A stretch of 64,000 bases of DNA from Accumulibacter sp. (GTDB lineage: Bacteria > Pseudomonadota > Gammaproteobacteria > Burkholderiales > Rhodocyclaceae): positions 1 to 64,000 of the forward strand of contig NZ_JAMTDQ010000081.1 of assembly GCF_023806635.1 (NCBI RefSeq), written 5' to 3'. Position 1 is the first letter of the stretch. The number at the start of each line of letters is the position of its first letter. The position numbers and the translations under genes are program-made. The notes under the pieces are model-generated. The model was not told the DNA's origin. It worked only from the letters and a program-made list of their open reading frames with translations, and did no database searches. This document shows, piece after piece, positions 1 to 9,650 of the stretch.

Positions 1-34
1 TCACCCCGGAATAGCTCGGGACGGAGAGGCTTGA

Positions 35-298
35 ATAGGGCGGGACGTAACAGGCCTGCACATGGCCTGGAATTTCGTCCAATCGGGCGTGTTTTCCGGT
101 GTCGTCTCCGGCGCCGTCAACCATCCCGGCCTGTTGAAGTCCACCGTGGAAGGGCCCGCCATCCTCACGGGCGGCACCTTCGGCCTCGAAGCTTCCATCG
201 TTGCCGTGCTGGTCTGCATCGCCGCGGGCATCTTGATGCTGGTCCTTGCCATCCGCCGCGGCCACCTCGTGCGGCCATTCTGGCAGCGCAATGGCTGA
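35..298 (+). pseudogene. C-terminal remnant of a CPBP-family intramembrane protease-like protein
   Basis: The reading frame from position 35 encodes a stretch containing GLHMAWNF, which resembles the last conserved His/Asn motif of CPBP (Abi) intramembrane metalloproteases. It is followed by GVFSGVVSG, a hydrophobic segment (SIVAVLVCIAAGILMLVLA) and a basic tail. An in-frame TGA at 32-34 lies directly upstream of the conserved motif, where family members normally continue with several more membrane helices. The first ATG after it is at 62 and would give only 78 residues. I read this as the tail of a broken gene that began left of the window. It could also be a short expressed fragment. Confidence 0.55.
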
Positions 299-332
299 TC
301 TGGCGCTACTCGCTTGCGGCCCGACGGGTCAG

Positions 333-360
333 GATGGATCGTGCGAAGCCACGATCCATC
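333..360. terminator. Perfect 11-bp inverted repeat between convergent genes
   Basis: GATGGATCGTG (333-343) and its exact reverse complement (350-360) flank a 6-nt loop. It sits between the CPBP remnant (+) and the pirin gene (-), where a bidirectional terminator would be expected. There is no T-run, so a terminator role is an inference. Confidence 0.4.
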
Positions 361-488
361 CGTTGTGCGCACAGCATGGGCGCGAGTTGCCACACGCATT
401 CGTCGGGCGCACGAACGCGCCCGCCAGGATCGTTGCCCGCTTCGCACCATTGCCCGTGGCGCCAACCACGAGAACGGGATGGCAAGGC

Positions 489-1190
489 CTACGCAGCCAG
501 GTCGAAGACCAGCACCTCGGCGTGGCGCCCCTCGCTCAGGCGCACTTCGCGCTCGCCGGTCAGGGTCAACGCGTCGCCTGGCTCGAGCGGCTGCCCATTT
601 ACCGTCAAGGCGCCACGCACCAAATGCACATGACACGGGCGTTCCGGGTCGATGCTCTTGTTCACTGACTCGTGCCCATCGAAAAGGCCTGCATACAGCC
701 TGGCGTCCGCGCGAATGCTGACCGAACCCTCCGCCCCGTCGCGCGAGGCCACCAGCGCCAGCTTGCCGCGTTTGAGCGAGGAATCGAAGAACTTCTGCTC
801 ATAGCCCGGTGCCCCGCCCGGTTCATCGGGCAGGATCCATATCTGCAGAAAATGCGTGGTCTGATTGTGCGCATGATTGTGCTCGCTATGGCGCACGCCG
901 GTGCCTGCGCTCATCCGCTGCACCTCGCCGGGCACGATACGCGCCTCGTTGCCCATGCTGTCCCTGTGGAGCAGCGCCCCATCGAGTACGTAGCTGATGA
1001 TCTCCATGTCTCGGTGGCCATGCGTGTCAAAGCCGGTGCCCGGAGCAATGCGGTCCTCGTTGATGACCCGCAGATTGCCCACGCCCATGTGGCGCGGGTC
1101 GTGGTAGTCGGCGAAAGAAAAACTGTGCCAGCTATCCAGCCAGCCGTGGTTGGCGTGGCCGCGATCGCCAGCCTTGCGCAGCGTCATCAT
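489..1190 (-). CDS. Pirin family protein
   Basis: This encodes a 233-residue bicupin of the pirin family, the usual length. The metal-binding set is visible: His57 and His59 in THGHRDMEI, His101 and Glu103 in VRHSEHNH. It also has the typical N-terminal RKAGDRGHANHGWLDSWHSF. Pirins bind iron; some bacterial members are quercetin 2,3-dioxygenases, others are redox-linked regulators, and the substrate cannot be told from sequence. The start at 1190 is preferred because AAGGAG lies 7 nt upstream; an in-frame extension to 1268 has no family similarity. The gene stands alone, with degraded membrane-protein sequence upstream. Confidence 0.93.
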   Translation of the reverse strand: MMTLRKAGDRGHANHGWLDSWHSFSFADYHDPRHMGVGNLRVINEDRIAPGTGFDTHGHRDMEIISYVLDGALLHRDSMGNEARIVPGEVQRMSAGTGVRHSEHNHAHNQTTHFLQIWILPDEPGGAPGYEQKFFDSSLKRGKLALVASRDGAEGSVSIRADARLYAGLFDGHESVNKSIDPERPCHVHLVRGALTVNGQPLEPGDALTLTGEREVRLSEGRHAEVLVFDLAA

Positions 1191-1326
1191 GATGAATCTC
1201 CTTGATTTGGGAATTGGGCATCTGTTCTGAAAGCCCGACGGGCCAGGGAACAAGAGCACACGAAGCACCGTGCCGAGGCCCGGTCAGCGTGGCTCCGTCG
1301 GTCAGAGTTCCTATATTGGCATGGGT

Positions 1327-1547
1327 TCATCCATGCAGCCATCGCGACACCAGTCTGGTGTCGCGCGGCATGATGACGTACACCATGAGTGCCGCGATAA
1401 CGGCCGCGATCATCGCCTTGGTCGCCAGCATGTGCAGGCCACCCAGCAGCGGTGCCAGGGCCCGAAGGCACGATCACGGCCAGCGGAAGGATCGCCAACT
1501 CCAGTCAGCCCCAAGCCAGTGACCACCAAAGCAGCAACCTTCAGCGT
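1327..1547 (-). pseudogene. Degraded C-terminal end of a small membrane protein
   Basis: Two reading frames on the minus strand together look like one protein tail. The first gives LELAILPLAVIVPSG, and about 15 codons later the second gives LLGGLHMLATKAMIAAVIAALMVYVIMPRDTRL, ending in VSRWLHG and a TGA at 1327-1329. The order hydrophobic helix, short loop, hydrophobic helix, MPR-x-TRL, RWL resembles the C-terminal membrane part of a family of small proteobacterial membrane proteins. A frameshift near 1450 and an in-frame TGA before LELAIL mean no intact product is made. I do not recognise the family with certainty. Confidence 0.4.
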
Positions 1548-2651
1548 TCACGAACCACTGGCGACGAAACGGGCGACGATTCCGTCGTACCGTTGCGGCC
1601 AGTCGCGCAGCGCGGCGCCGTCGTCACCGAAGACGCTGCGCAGGAAAGCGAGCGAGAGTTCGCGCGTCGCCGCCTTGACCTGCGCGTTGAGCGCGAGGCC
1701 GCCGGTTGCGGCGCGATCGGTGAACATGCTGTGCGACCCGCCGGCGAACACCGCGAGCACCTTGCGGGCACCGGGCATCGCCTCGAAGACGCTGATGCGA
1801 TCCTCGACTCCCGAATAGTAGCCGGGAATCCGGATGTCGTCTTCGGTGGCCGTGACGTGCAAGGTCGGCACGCGGACGCCGGCGACGATCCTCTGCAGAT
1901 CGCTCTCGCCGTAGAAAGGCGGCGCCGAGATCAGGATCGCCCCCGCGAGGCGTGGATCGGCGAGGTCGACGACTCGCCCGTCGCGCTCGACGCGTGCGCC
2001 GATGGCGAGCAGGATCGTGTTCGCCCCGTACGAGTGCCCGGCGCCGACGATCCGCGTCGCGTCGACCCGTGTCCCGAGTTCCGGGTCGGCGAGCAGGCGG
2101 TCGAGCGCGAAACGCAGGTCGCCGACGCGCGCGACGGCTTCCTCCTCGCTCGCTGCGGCGTGCAGGCGCGAGACGAGGCCAAAGACGTTGCCGACCCACA
2201 GCGCGCGGTCGCTGCCGACGTGCTGCAGGTGCAGACTGGCGTAGCCCTGGCTCGCCCAGTAGGCGCCCAGGTAGCTGTATCCGCGCCGCGAACCGCCCAT
2301 CCCGTGCGAAAAGACGACCAGCGGCAGCGCCCGGTCCTGATCGACCGTGGGCGGCAGATAAAGGCGCACGGGGACGGGGCGCTGGCGCGCTTCGTCGAAC
2401 CAGTCGAAATCGACGGTGCGCAGCTCGGCCGCTGCGCCGGGAGCCACCCCGGCAGCCTGTGGGCTGGCGACCGGGATTCCCGCCGACGGCTCCGCCGATC
2501 GCGGCGCCTCGGCCACCGACGGCCAAGGCGCGAAGAGCAGCGCCAGCGCGGCGACCACGGCTGCGGCATGCGCACGGCAGCGACGGCCGGCTGAACCGAA
2601 GCGACGCTGCGGCGAGGTGAGCACGTCGGGAATGATCTGCGGGAAATGCAT
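1548..2651 (-). CDS. Secreted alpha/beta hydrolase (dienelactone hydrolase / PAF-acetylhydrolase-like)
   Basis: This is a 367-residue protein with a hydrophobic export signal at about residues 29-48 ending in AEA. An alpha/beta-hydrolase fold follows: oxyanion region VVFSHGMGGS (113-121), nucleophile elbow GHSYG with Ser207, an acidic pair at 271-272 in TATEDD, and the catalytic His at 307 in GGSHSMF. The layout resembles bacterial platelet-activating-factor acetylhydrolase-like and dienelactone-hydrolase-like esterases, so it is probably a periplasmic esterase or lipase. The substrate is unknown. No neighbour is in the same orientation within operon distance. Confidence 0.85.
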   Translation of the reverse strand: MHFPQIIPDVLTSPQRRFGSAGRRCRAHAAAVVAALALLFAPWPSVAEAPRSAEPSAGIPVASPQAAGVAPGAAAELRTVDFDWFDEARQRPVPVRLYLPPTVDQDRALPLVVFSHGMGGSRRGYSYLGAYWASQGYASLHLQHVGSDRALWVGNVFGLVSRLHAAASEEEAVARVGDLRFALDRLLADPELGTRVDATRIVGAGHSYGANTILLAIGARVERDGRVVDLADPRLAGAILISAPPFYGESDLQRIVAGVRVPTLHVTATEDDIRIPGYYSGVEDRISVFEAMPGARKVLAVFAGGSHSMFTDRAATGGLALNAQVKAATRELSLAFLRSVFGDDGAALRDWPQRYDGIVARFVASGS

Positions 2652-3266
2652 GTATGTCCCCAGCGGGTTTCAACCAAACCCGGCAAGACCGCATGGGGCG
2701 CGCGAAGTTTCCGGCCTCTTGCGCCAGCCGACGGCACAGATCCGTGCTTCCGGTCGCCAGCCGATCAGGCGACGCAGGTTCCATGCCGCGGACCGAGGGC
2801 TGCCGTCGACGTCGCCACCCGGGCAGGCGCCATTTTCGACGCTGCGCGCGTGCCGGTCCACCCGGTACTCGCTCCGCTCCGGCGACGCTGACGCAGCGCG
2901 ACTGGTCGCGATGGAACGGCACCCACCTCGGCCGCACCGGACACGAGTCGACAGGCGATTCGATCCGCGCGTGCGTCACATGGGAACTGGTCGTAGCAAA
3001 GGCGAAACGGGTGGACCTTCCGTCTCGACCCACGGAACCATTCCGCTCAGCGCCGGCTGACGGCTGGCCGTGCAGGCGCCTTGGACCGCCGGCCGCCGCA
3101 CGGCGCCTCCGATCATCGATGCGGGGCGCACCGCCTGACCCTGTGTCGCCTCATCTGCGCCGATGCCGGCATGTCGGCGGCTCGCAACCAGGATCGGCCC
3201 GAGCGGGCGCCGGCGTCTCCTGCTCGCGGTTTGCCCGACCGCCCGCGGCGTGGATGCCGGCGTTGC
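2652..3266. other. Gene-free stretch, nothing recognised
   Basis: About 615 bases between the hydrolase start and the end of the DUF4124-like gene. Open frames exist on both strands, but none shows a family motif, ribosome-binding site or plausible composition. It may hold eroded coding sequence. Confidence 0.4.
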
Positions 3267-3599
3267 TTACCGGGTATCGGTTCCGCGCAGACTGCTCTTC
3301 GTGGCGTGCGCGCCGTCATTGAAAGCCAGTCGCCCGGGCAGGGCCATCGTGTCGCCCGTACGGGCCTGAACGGTCGCGGGATGGAGCGGGACCCTGCTCG
3401 CTGCCTCGGCAGGTGCGGCGCAGGGCGCGTGTTGCGCAATCCTGCCGGCCCGTTCGGCGCAGACCGGCGGCATGGTCTGACAACGTCGGTCGCTGAACTC
3501 GACCCGGCCGTTGGCCTCGCACTTGAACATCGGTCCGGCGCTGGCCAGCGGGGAAATCTGCAACCCGAGGACAACCACGACGAGGACTCGCACGTTCAT
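3267..3599 (-). CDS. Small secreted DUF4124-like protein
   Basis: This is a 110-residue protein with a clear signal peptide (MNVRVLVVVVLGLQISPLASA). The mature part opens with MFKCEANGRVEFSDRRCQ, matching the DUF4124 pattern K-C-x-x-x-G-x-V-x-(F/Y)-S-D-x-x-C seen in many short betaproteobacterial periplasmic proteins. Two further cysteines follow. GGGAGGG lies a few bases upstream of the ATG at 3599. The function of the family is unknown. The ISAs1 element is inserted about 225 bases upstream of the start, which could affect its promoter. Confidence 0.7.
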   Translation of the reverse strand: MNVRVLVVVVLGLQISPLASAGPMFKCEANGRVEFSDRRCQTMPPVCAERAGRIAQHAPCAAPAEAASRVPLHPATVQARTGDTMALPGRLAFNDGAHATKSSLRGTDTR

Positions 3600-3823
3600 C
3601 GCTCCCTCCCATGTTGGTTCATCGTCTCACTGCGGGTCTGATCTTCACACGCTTCGGCCAGTGGCCAGGTGCACAAAGTCACGGACCGGGGCAGGGACTG
3701 CGGCTGCTGTGCTCGCGTCTCGCGAATCCCGGCCGGCGCGGCAGCGACAGAGCGGTGTCGCTGGCCAGGTCGGCCGGCAGGACTGAAGTCCTGCGTGCTC
3801 ATCGACGGCTGCTGCCGGACGGT

Positions 3824-3833
3824 GCGGGACGGC
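3824..3833. repeat. Left target-site duplication of the ISAs1 element
   Basis: GCGGGACGGC lies immediately left of the IS and is identical to 5106-5115 immediately right of it. Confidence 0.9.
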
Positions 3834-5105
3834 CAGGGCAATCGCATGAATCTTACACGAGACCCAGGAGCTGAGCCCGGAAGCTGTCGGAGGTTGCGGC
3901 GATGAGGCGCTGCACCTGGAGGCCGCCCTTGCGTTTGACCGGGGCGGTGCGTAGGAGGTTGAGGACGAGCTGGCGCAGGACCGTAAGGTTGTGGGCAGCA
4001 TGATCGGTACGCGTGCGCGCCTGATCATCGCGGAAGACGACATCCATTCACCAGTGCAGACTGTTCTCGACACGCCAGTGCTGGCGAACGACGCGGTTCA
4101 TTCGTTCAGCGTCCGGAGCGAGGCTGCTGAGATAATAGCGACGTTCGACGGATGTCTTGCCACCGATCGTCCGCTCGCTGGTGATCATCGCGAAGGATCT
4201 CTGGTCTGGCCAGCGTTCCGGCGCATGCAGGCAGTCGAGCTGGTCGAAGACGTGGCAGCGCCGCACCTCCAGACGGCCATGGTCTTTCTCGACGACTTCG
4301 TGAAACCGGTGCGGGGTCCGCTCCGGCGCGGCGTCAAAGGCGCTGACGAAATCTTCGATGGACTCGGCCAGGGTGGGCTGATTGTCCTTGACCGCCAGCA
4401 CATAGTCGGCTCCGCGATCACGAATGGCCCGTGCGATGTTGGGCTGCGTCCCCATCGCGTCAATCGTGACGATGCAGCCTTCCAGTGCCAGGGTGGTCAG
4501 CAGTTCCGGTATGGCGGTCTTCTCGTTCGATTTCGCAGCCGTCGCACGCTGTCCCAGAACCACGCCGGCTTGGGCGGCGAAAGCGCTCACCAGATGCAAT
4601 GGCGTGGCGCCCGCTTTCCCCGAACGACGACTCGTCTTGCCATCGATCGCGACGACTTCCTCGCGGCGCAACGTCGGCACGACCTGGCCCACCCAGCGCA
4701 GGAAAGCCGCACCGAACTCCTCGGGATCGATCGCCGCGAACACCCGCCCGAACGTGTCATGGCAGGGAATGCCGTGCTCCAGTTTCAGATACTGGCGCAG
4801 CCAGTCGAGCTTCTCCTTCGCCCAGACCTCGATTTCGACGAAGCCATCCGAACCCGAGAGCACCGCGCACACCGCCACCACCAGCATCTCCACCAGGTCG
4901 TGCTCGACCTTCTTCGCCTGCCGTGGATCCCGCACACCAACCCACACGTCCATCAACCGGACCCTGCCTCCTGCCTCCATGGAAAACTCCAAAAAGACAG
5001 AAAACTACACAAATCAGAGAGCTGTGAACAGCCCCTTCGTAAGTCCTTGCGCGTAAACGATTATTTTCGAGGGTTCACGACAATGGCATTCATGCGATCG
5101 CCCTG
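3834..5105 (-). mobile_element. ISAs1-family insertion sequence, 1272 bp, complete
   Basis: The element is bounded by imperfect terminal inverted repeats. The left end is CAGGGCAATCGCATGAATC (3834-3852) and the right end, read inward, is CAGGGCGATCGCATGAATG (5105-5087), 17 of 19 identical. Perfect 10-bp direct repeats flank it, within the 8-10 bp duplication known for ISAs1. It contains one transposase gene on the minus strand. Intact ends and an exact duplication point to a relatively recent insertion into an intergenic region. Confidence 0.93.
3853..4992 (-). pseudogene. ISAs1-family transposase interrupted by one in-frame stop codon
   Basis: This is a DDE transposase of the ISAs1 / H-repeat type. 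The N-terminal part has DLVEMLVVAVCAVLSG and HDTFGRVFAAID, followed by the catalytic Asp in VVAIDGKTSRRS, a second Asp in VTIDAMGTQ and the Glu in HWRVENSLHW. After LHW the frame meets a TGA (4048-4050) and then continues without a shift as MDVVFRDDQARTRTDHAAHNLTVL, the normal C-terminal block, to a stop at 3853. Reading through gives 379 residues, the usual family length. A single nonsense mutation is the simplest explanation. The shortened 314-residue product keeps all three catalytic acids but lacks the last 64 residues. Confidence 0.9.
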
Positions 5106-5115
5106 GCGGGACGGC
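5106..5115. repeat. Right target-site duplication of the ISAs1 element
   Basis: GCGGGACGGC is an exact copy of 3824-3833. Confidence 0.9.
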
Positions 5116-5641
5116 TGCCGCGGTGGGCAAAGGGGGCCCACGCTGGTACAATCCTGCATACTGGTACAAGGGGCTTTGTCTGCGAGGTGGCGATTGCGCA
5201 TTGACCGGTGTCGGCAGCGGGCCGTTCGTCCCGCTCGGCCCGCAGGACACGTCACCATGGTCCTCGGGTGAACCGCAGCGCGTGCCGACGCCGTGGACAC
5301 TGCCGCGGATGGTGATGGAAAGAGTATCGATGGGGCCGCGAGCTCGCGCCGGAGTTGCTCGCAGCGTTGTGCGGGGTCTGTTGGCATGCCCCGGCGTCGG
5401 CGGCTCCGGGCTGGAGGTGGCGTGCTCGCGAGGGCGGTACTGATGAGCCGGGTGGACTGCCAACGCGGTGTGTCCGGGCAGGAGGGCGCGGGCCACCGTG
5501 GCCGGCGCTCGCGACCGCGTGCGGCGACGGTCTTGCGGCCGCAGGCAGGCCTTGGCCGCATGCTCGCGTGGATCGCCGGGGATTCGCCGGACCGTCACCA
5601 CCGCCGCCTTCCGGCTTCGCCGGCCGACGCCTGCTGCCGCC
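5116..5641. other. Gene-free stretch upstream of glgX
   Basis: About 525 bases with no convincing gene. The nonamer CTGGTACAA occurs twice, at 5143-5151 and 5161-5169 (18-bp spacing), and the first copy reads into a TACAAT hexamer that could be a -10 element. The region probably holds the promoter of the glgX-glgB block, but I cannot place it with confidence. Confidence 0.35.
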
Positions 5642-8600
5642 ATGGCTGAGGCGCTGGTGGCCGTCTGGCCTGGCAGACCATATCCCCTGGGCGCCACCTG
5701 GGACGGCGAAGGGGTCAATTTCGCCCTCTTCGCGGAGCACGCCGACAAGGTCGAGCTTTGCCTGTTCGACGAGGGCGGACGAATCGAGCGACAGCGCATC
5801 GAGCTGCCCGAGAAAACCGATCAAATCTGGCACGCTTATCTGCCCGGATTGCGCCCGGGGCAACTGTACGGCTACCGCGTCCATGGTCCCTATCGGCCAG
5901 AGGAGGGGCATCGCTTCAATCCGCACAAGCTGCTGCTCGACCCCTACGCCAAGGCGATCGTCGGCGCCATCGACTGGAGCGATGCCCAGTTCGGTTACCG
6001 CATCGGCAGCCCGCGCGAGGACTTGAGCTTCAGCCGCCGCGACAGCGGGCCCCGGATGTTCAAGTGCCGGGTGATCGATTCCGCCTTCGACTGGCAAGAT
6101 GACCGCCGCCCGAACGTCCCCTGGCATCAGAGCGTCATCTACGAGCTGCACGTCAAGGGCTTTACCCGCCTGCACCCGCTGGTGCCGCCCGGACTGCGCG
6201 GCACCTATGCCGGTCTGGGCACCCCGCCGGTCATCGAGCACTTCAGGCGTCTGGGAATCACAGCGGTGGAGTTCCTGCCGATCCAGACCTTTGTCGACGA
6301 CCGCCACCTGCTGCAACGCGGGCTGAAGAACTACTGGGGCTACAACTCGATCGGCTACTTCGCTCCCGACCCGCGCTACTCCGCCAGCGGGCATGTCGAC
6401 GAGTTCAAGCATCTTGTCAGGACCCTGCACGCCGCCGGCATCGAAGTCATCATGGACGTGGTCTACAACCACACCGCCGAGGGCAACCATCTGGGGCCGA
6501 CGCTGTCCTTTCGCGGCATCGACAACGCCGCCTACTATCGCCTGGTGCCGGGCGCTTCCCGCTACTACATGGATTACACGGGTTGCGGCAATACCCTGAA
6601 CATGATGCATCCACGGGTATTGCAGCTGATCATGGACAGCCTGCGGTACTGGGTCAGCGAAATGCATGTCGATGGCTTTCGCTTCGATCTGGCTGCCGCC
6701 CTGGCCAGGGAACTGCATGAGGTGGATCAGCTCGGCGCCTTCATGGACATCATTCACCAGGACCCGGTCCTGTCGCAGGTCAAGCTGATCGCCGAGCCCT
6801 GGGACCTCGGCGACGGTGGCTACCAGGTCGGCAATTTTCCGGTCGGCTGGACCGAGTGGAATGGCAAGTACCGCGACGTCGTGCGCGATTACTGGCGGGG
6901 TGAGGGGGGACTGATCGGGCAACTCGCCTACCGTCTTACCGGATCGAGCGATCTGTACCAGCACAGTGGCCGCCGGCCCTATGCCAGCATCAACTTCATC
7001 ACGGCGCATGATGGCTTCACGCTGCACGATCTGGTCAGCCACAACGAGAAGCACAACGCGGCCAACGGCGAAGAGAACCGCGACGGCGAGTCACACAACC
7101 GCAGCTGGAACTGCGGCGCCGAAGGCGAGACGGCAGACCCAGACGTGCTCCAGTTGCGGCAGCGGCAGCGACGCAACCTGCTGGCGACGCTGCTGCTCTC
7201 ACAGGGCGTGCCGATGCTGCTCGCGGGTGACGAGATGGGGCGTACCCAGCGCGGCAACAACAACGCCTATTGTCAGGACAATGAGCTGAGCTGGCTCGAC
7301 TGGGATCTCGCCGCGAGCCCCGACAACCGGGAGCTTCTGGGATTTGCCCGTCGCCTGATCGAGCTGCGCCGGCAGCATCCGGCGCTGCGGCGGCGACACT
7401 TCTTCCAGGGGCAGCGCATCCGTGGCGCGGGCGTGCGCGACATCATCTGGCTGCATCCCGACGCGAGCGAGATCGGCGACCAGGACTGGCATCATCATCA
7501 TGCCCGTTGCTTTGGCCTCTACCTGATCGGCGAGGCTCTGGAAGAGCAGGATGAGCGCGGCCAGTGGGTGAAGGACGATGACTTCCTGCTGCTGCTGAAC
7601 GGCCATCATGATGCGATTCACTTCACGCTGCCGTGGAAGGGCAACTGCGAAGTCGTGCTCGATACCGCTCTCGCCGAGTGCGGCGAGCTGCGGCAGCTCA
7701 GCGATCCGTCGTATCGCCTGGCGGGCCGCTCTCAGGTGCTGCTGACGCAGCCGCGCCGGGCGGGCCGAGTGGCGGAGCCAATCCTGCGCCGTCGGTACTT
7801 CATGCCCTTCGGCGCGCAGGTGCTAGAAGGTGGGCGGGTGCGCTTTCGCCTGTGGGCGCCGGCGGCCGAGCGGGTCGAGCTGTTGCTGCAGAAGCCGGGG
7901 GCTGGCGCCATCGCGCGGCAGATGGCATCGAGGGAAGCCGGCTGGTTTGAACTGAGCAGCGACGAGGCGACGGTCGACGATTTCTATCGCTACCGCATCG
8001 ATGGTTCCTGCGAGGTGCCCGATCCGGCTTCCCGCTGCAATCCGGCCGGCGTGCATGGTGCCAGTCAGGTGATCGAGCCGGGGCTGTTCGCCTGGACCGA
8101 CGGCAACTGGCGGGGCCGGCCCTGGGAGGAGGCGATCATCTACCAGTTGCATGTCGGCGCCTTCACTGAGCAGGGCAGCTTCGCGGCAGTCAGGGAACGA
8201 CTGGACCATCTGGTGGAACTGGGCGTCACCGCGATCCAGCTGTTGCCGGTCGGCGCTTTTGCCGGCGCGCATGGCTGGGGCTACGACGGCGTGCTGCCCT
8301 TCGCCCCCGCCGCCAGCTATGGCCATCCGGACGAGCTGAAGGATCTGGTGCAGACCGCCCACCACAAGGGATTGATGGTGTTGCTCGATCTCGCCTGTCA
8401 GCATTTCGGTCCGGAGGGCAATTACCTGTCCGTTTACGCGCCGGCGTTCTTCGCCCCATGTAGCGGCGGTCTCGCCGGCAGGAGCATCGATCCGACGCTG
8501 GCGGTCGCCGGCGAATTCCTCATCCACAATGCCCTGTACTGGCTCGAGGAGTTCCATCTCGACGGCCTGCGACTGAATGCCGCCCTGTTGCAGGAAGGCG

Positions 8601-9571
8601 CGGGCGATTCCGATCTGCTCGCGGCGCTCGCCGACGCTGTCCACGAGGGACCGGGCAAACACCGCCACTGTCACCTGCTGCTCGGCCATGATCAGGGATC
8701 TGCCCGCTACCTTCACTGGCCTGATCACAGCACTCCGCGCCGCTATGCAGCGGTCTGGAACGACGCGGCGCAGCAGGCGATGCAGGACGTGTTGACCGGT
8801 GCATCGGCAGGCGCTGTCGGTACCGCCCGGCCCCTCGACCAGTTGGGCGTCTGCCTGAGCCGGGGATTCGCCGATGCTGGCTTGGATCGTCTGTTGCCGA
8901 CCGCTTTCGTCACCTTCCTGCAGGACCACGCGCGGATCGGCGACCGGGCACTCGGCGAACGTCTGCACCAGTTGACCCCGGCACGGCCGCTGGGGGTGCT
9001 GGTCGCGACCGCGCTCCTGGCACCGATGCCGCCGGCGCTGTTCATGGGCGAAGAGTTTGCCGCCGCACAGCCGTTCCTGTATTTCTGCGACTTCAACCCG
9101 GACCTGGTCCCGGACATTGCACGCAACCGGCGCAAGTCCTTCGCCCATCTGCAGGGTTTCCGCACCGCGAGGACGCGGGCGCGAATTCCGGATCCCACCG
9201 ATCCGGCGACCTTCCAGCGCTGCAAGCTGGACTGGAACAGCATTAGCCAGTCGCCGCATGCCGACTGGCTCGATTTCCACCGCCGCTTGCTGGCCGTTCG
9301 CCGACGGGAAATCTGTCCGCGGCTGGCCGGCATGCACGAAGAGGCCGTTCGCCACAACCTGATCGCCGGGCGTGGCCTGTCGATCCGGTGGACGCTCGGC
9401 GACGATTCGGTCCTGAGCCTGTTGGCAAACTACAGCGGCGTTCAGATCGAGGGACTGCAGCGGCCGGCCGGTTCAGTCCTCTGGGCGGAGCCACGTGAGG
9501 CCGAGCATGCGCTGACGCAGGGGCGGCTGCCGCCATGGTCGCTGCTGTGGGTGCTGCAGGATGCCGCCTGA
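5642..9571 (+). CDS. glgX: Glycogen debranching enzyme GlgX fused to a catalytically degenerate TreZ-like half
   Basis: The protein has 1309 residues, about twice the length of GlgX. Residues 1 to about 700 are a GlgX-type debranching enzyme with an N-terminal CBM48 region and intact GH13 motifs: DVVYNH, nucleophile Asp349 in DGFRFDLA, acid Glu385 in IAEPWD and Asp457 in AHDGF. It should cleave alpha-1,6 branches of limit-dextrin glycogen. From about residue 710 a second GH13 protein begins (FMPFGAQV...[13 protein letters not shown]) that resembles malto-oligosyltrehalose trehalohydrolase (TreZ). There the nucleophile position is Asn979 (DGLRLNA), the acid position is Gly1015 (LLLGHDQ) and the third Asp is Ala1097 ([10 protein letters not shown]), so this half should be inactive. 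The start at 5642 is chosen where GlgX similarity begins; its ribosome-binding site is weak. glgB follows 79 bases later. Confidence 0.88.
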   Translation: MAEALVAVWPGRPYPLGATWDGEGVNFALFAEHADKVELCLFDEGGRIERQRIELPEKTDQIWHAYLPGLRPGQLYGYRVHGPYRPEEGHRFNPHKLLLDPYAKAIVGAIDWSDAQFGYRIGSPREDLSFSRRDSGPRMFKCRVIDSAFDWQDDRRPNVPWHQSVIYELHVKGFTRLHPLVPPGLRGTYAGLGTPPVIEHFRRLGITAVEFLPIQTFVDDRHLLQRGLKNYWGYNSIGYFAPDPRYSASGHVDEFKHLVRTLHAAGIEVIMDVVYNHTAEGNHLGPTLSFRGIDNAAYYRLVPGASRYYMDYTGCGNTLNMMHPRVLQLIMDSLRYWVSEMHVDGFRFDLAAALARELHEVDQLGAFMDIIHQDPVLSQVKLIAEPWDLGDGGYQVGNFPVGWTEWNGKYRDVVRDYWRGEGGLIGQLAYRLTGSSDLYQHSGRRPYASINFITAHDGFTLHDLVSHNEKHNAANGEENRDGESHNRSWNCGAEGETADPDVLQLRQRQRRNLLATLLLSQGVPMLLAGDEMGRTQRGNNNAYCQDNELSWLDWDLAASPDNRELLGFARRLIELRRQHPALRRRHFFQGQRIRGAGVRDIIWLHPDASEIGDQDWHHHHARCFGLYLIGEALEEQDERGQWVKDDDFLLLLNGHHDAIHFTLPWKGNCEVVLDTALAECGELRQLSDPSYRLAGRSQVLLTQPRRAGRVAEPILRRRYFMPFGAQVLEGGRVRFRLWAPAAERVELLLQKPGAGAIARQMASREAGWFELSSDEATVDDFYRYRIDGSCEVPDPASRCNPAGVHGASQVIEPGLFAWTDGNWRGRPWEEAIIYQLHVGAFTEQGSFAAVRERLDHLVELGVTAIQLLPVGAFAGAHGWGYDGVLPFAPAASYGHPDELKDLVQTAHHKGLMVLLDLACQHFGPEGNYLSVYAPAFFAPCSGGLAGRSIDPTLAVAGEFLIHNALYWLEEFHLDGLRLNAALLQEGAGDSDLLAALADAVHEGPGKHRHCHLLLGHDQGSARYLHWPDHSTPRRYAAVWNDAAQQAMQDVLTGASAGAVGTARPLDQLGVCLSRGFADAGLDRLLPTAFVTFLQDHARIGDRALGERLHQLTPARPLGVLVATALLAPMPPALFMGEEFAAAQPFLYFCDFNPDLVPDIARNRRKSFAHLQGFRTARTRARIPDPTDPATFQRCKLDWNSISQSPHADWLDFHRRLLAVRRREICPRLAGMHEEAVRHNLIAGRGLSIRWTLGDDSVLSLLANYSGVQIEGLQRPAGSVLWAEPREAEHALTQGRLPPWSLLWVLQDAA

Positions 9572-9595
9572 TGCCAGTTGCGAGAATCCTTTCCG

Positions 9596-9616
9596 GTGAC
9601 GTCTGATGGACGTCAC
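9596..9616. promoter_or_regulatory. Perfect 8-bp inverted repeat in the glgX-glgB gap
   Basis: GTGACGTC, a 5-nt loop, then GACGTCAC. It lies 25 bases after the glgX stop and 35 bases before the glgB start. It could be an mRNA hairpin or an operator; there is no T-run to make it a terminator. Confidence 0.4.
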
Positions 9617-9650
9617 AACCGATTGACCTTCACCGAGGCAAGACAGAATC

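Noticed and set aside
4045-4050. In-frame TGA in the ISAs1 transposase read as selenocysteine or programmed read-through
   Set aside because: No SECIS-like hairpin is apparent and the family normally has an ordinary residue here; a nonsense mutation is simpler.
5143-5169. CTGGTACAA direct repeat as a regulator site
   Set aside because: Only two copies, and too little context to separate it from chance; mentioned in the gene-free entry only.
7790-9571. An active trehalose-forming TreZ enzyme
   Set aside because: All three catalytic positions are replaced and no treY gene accompanies it.
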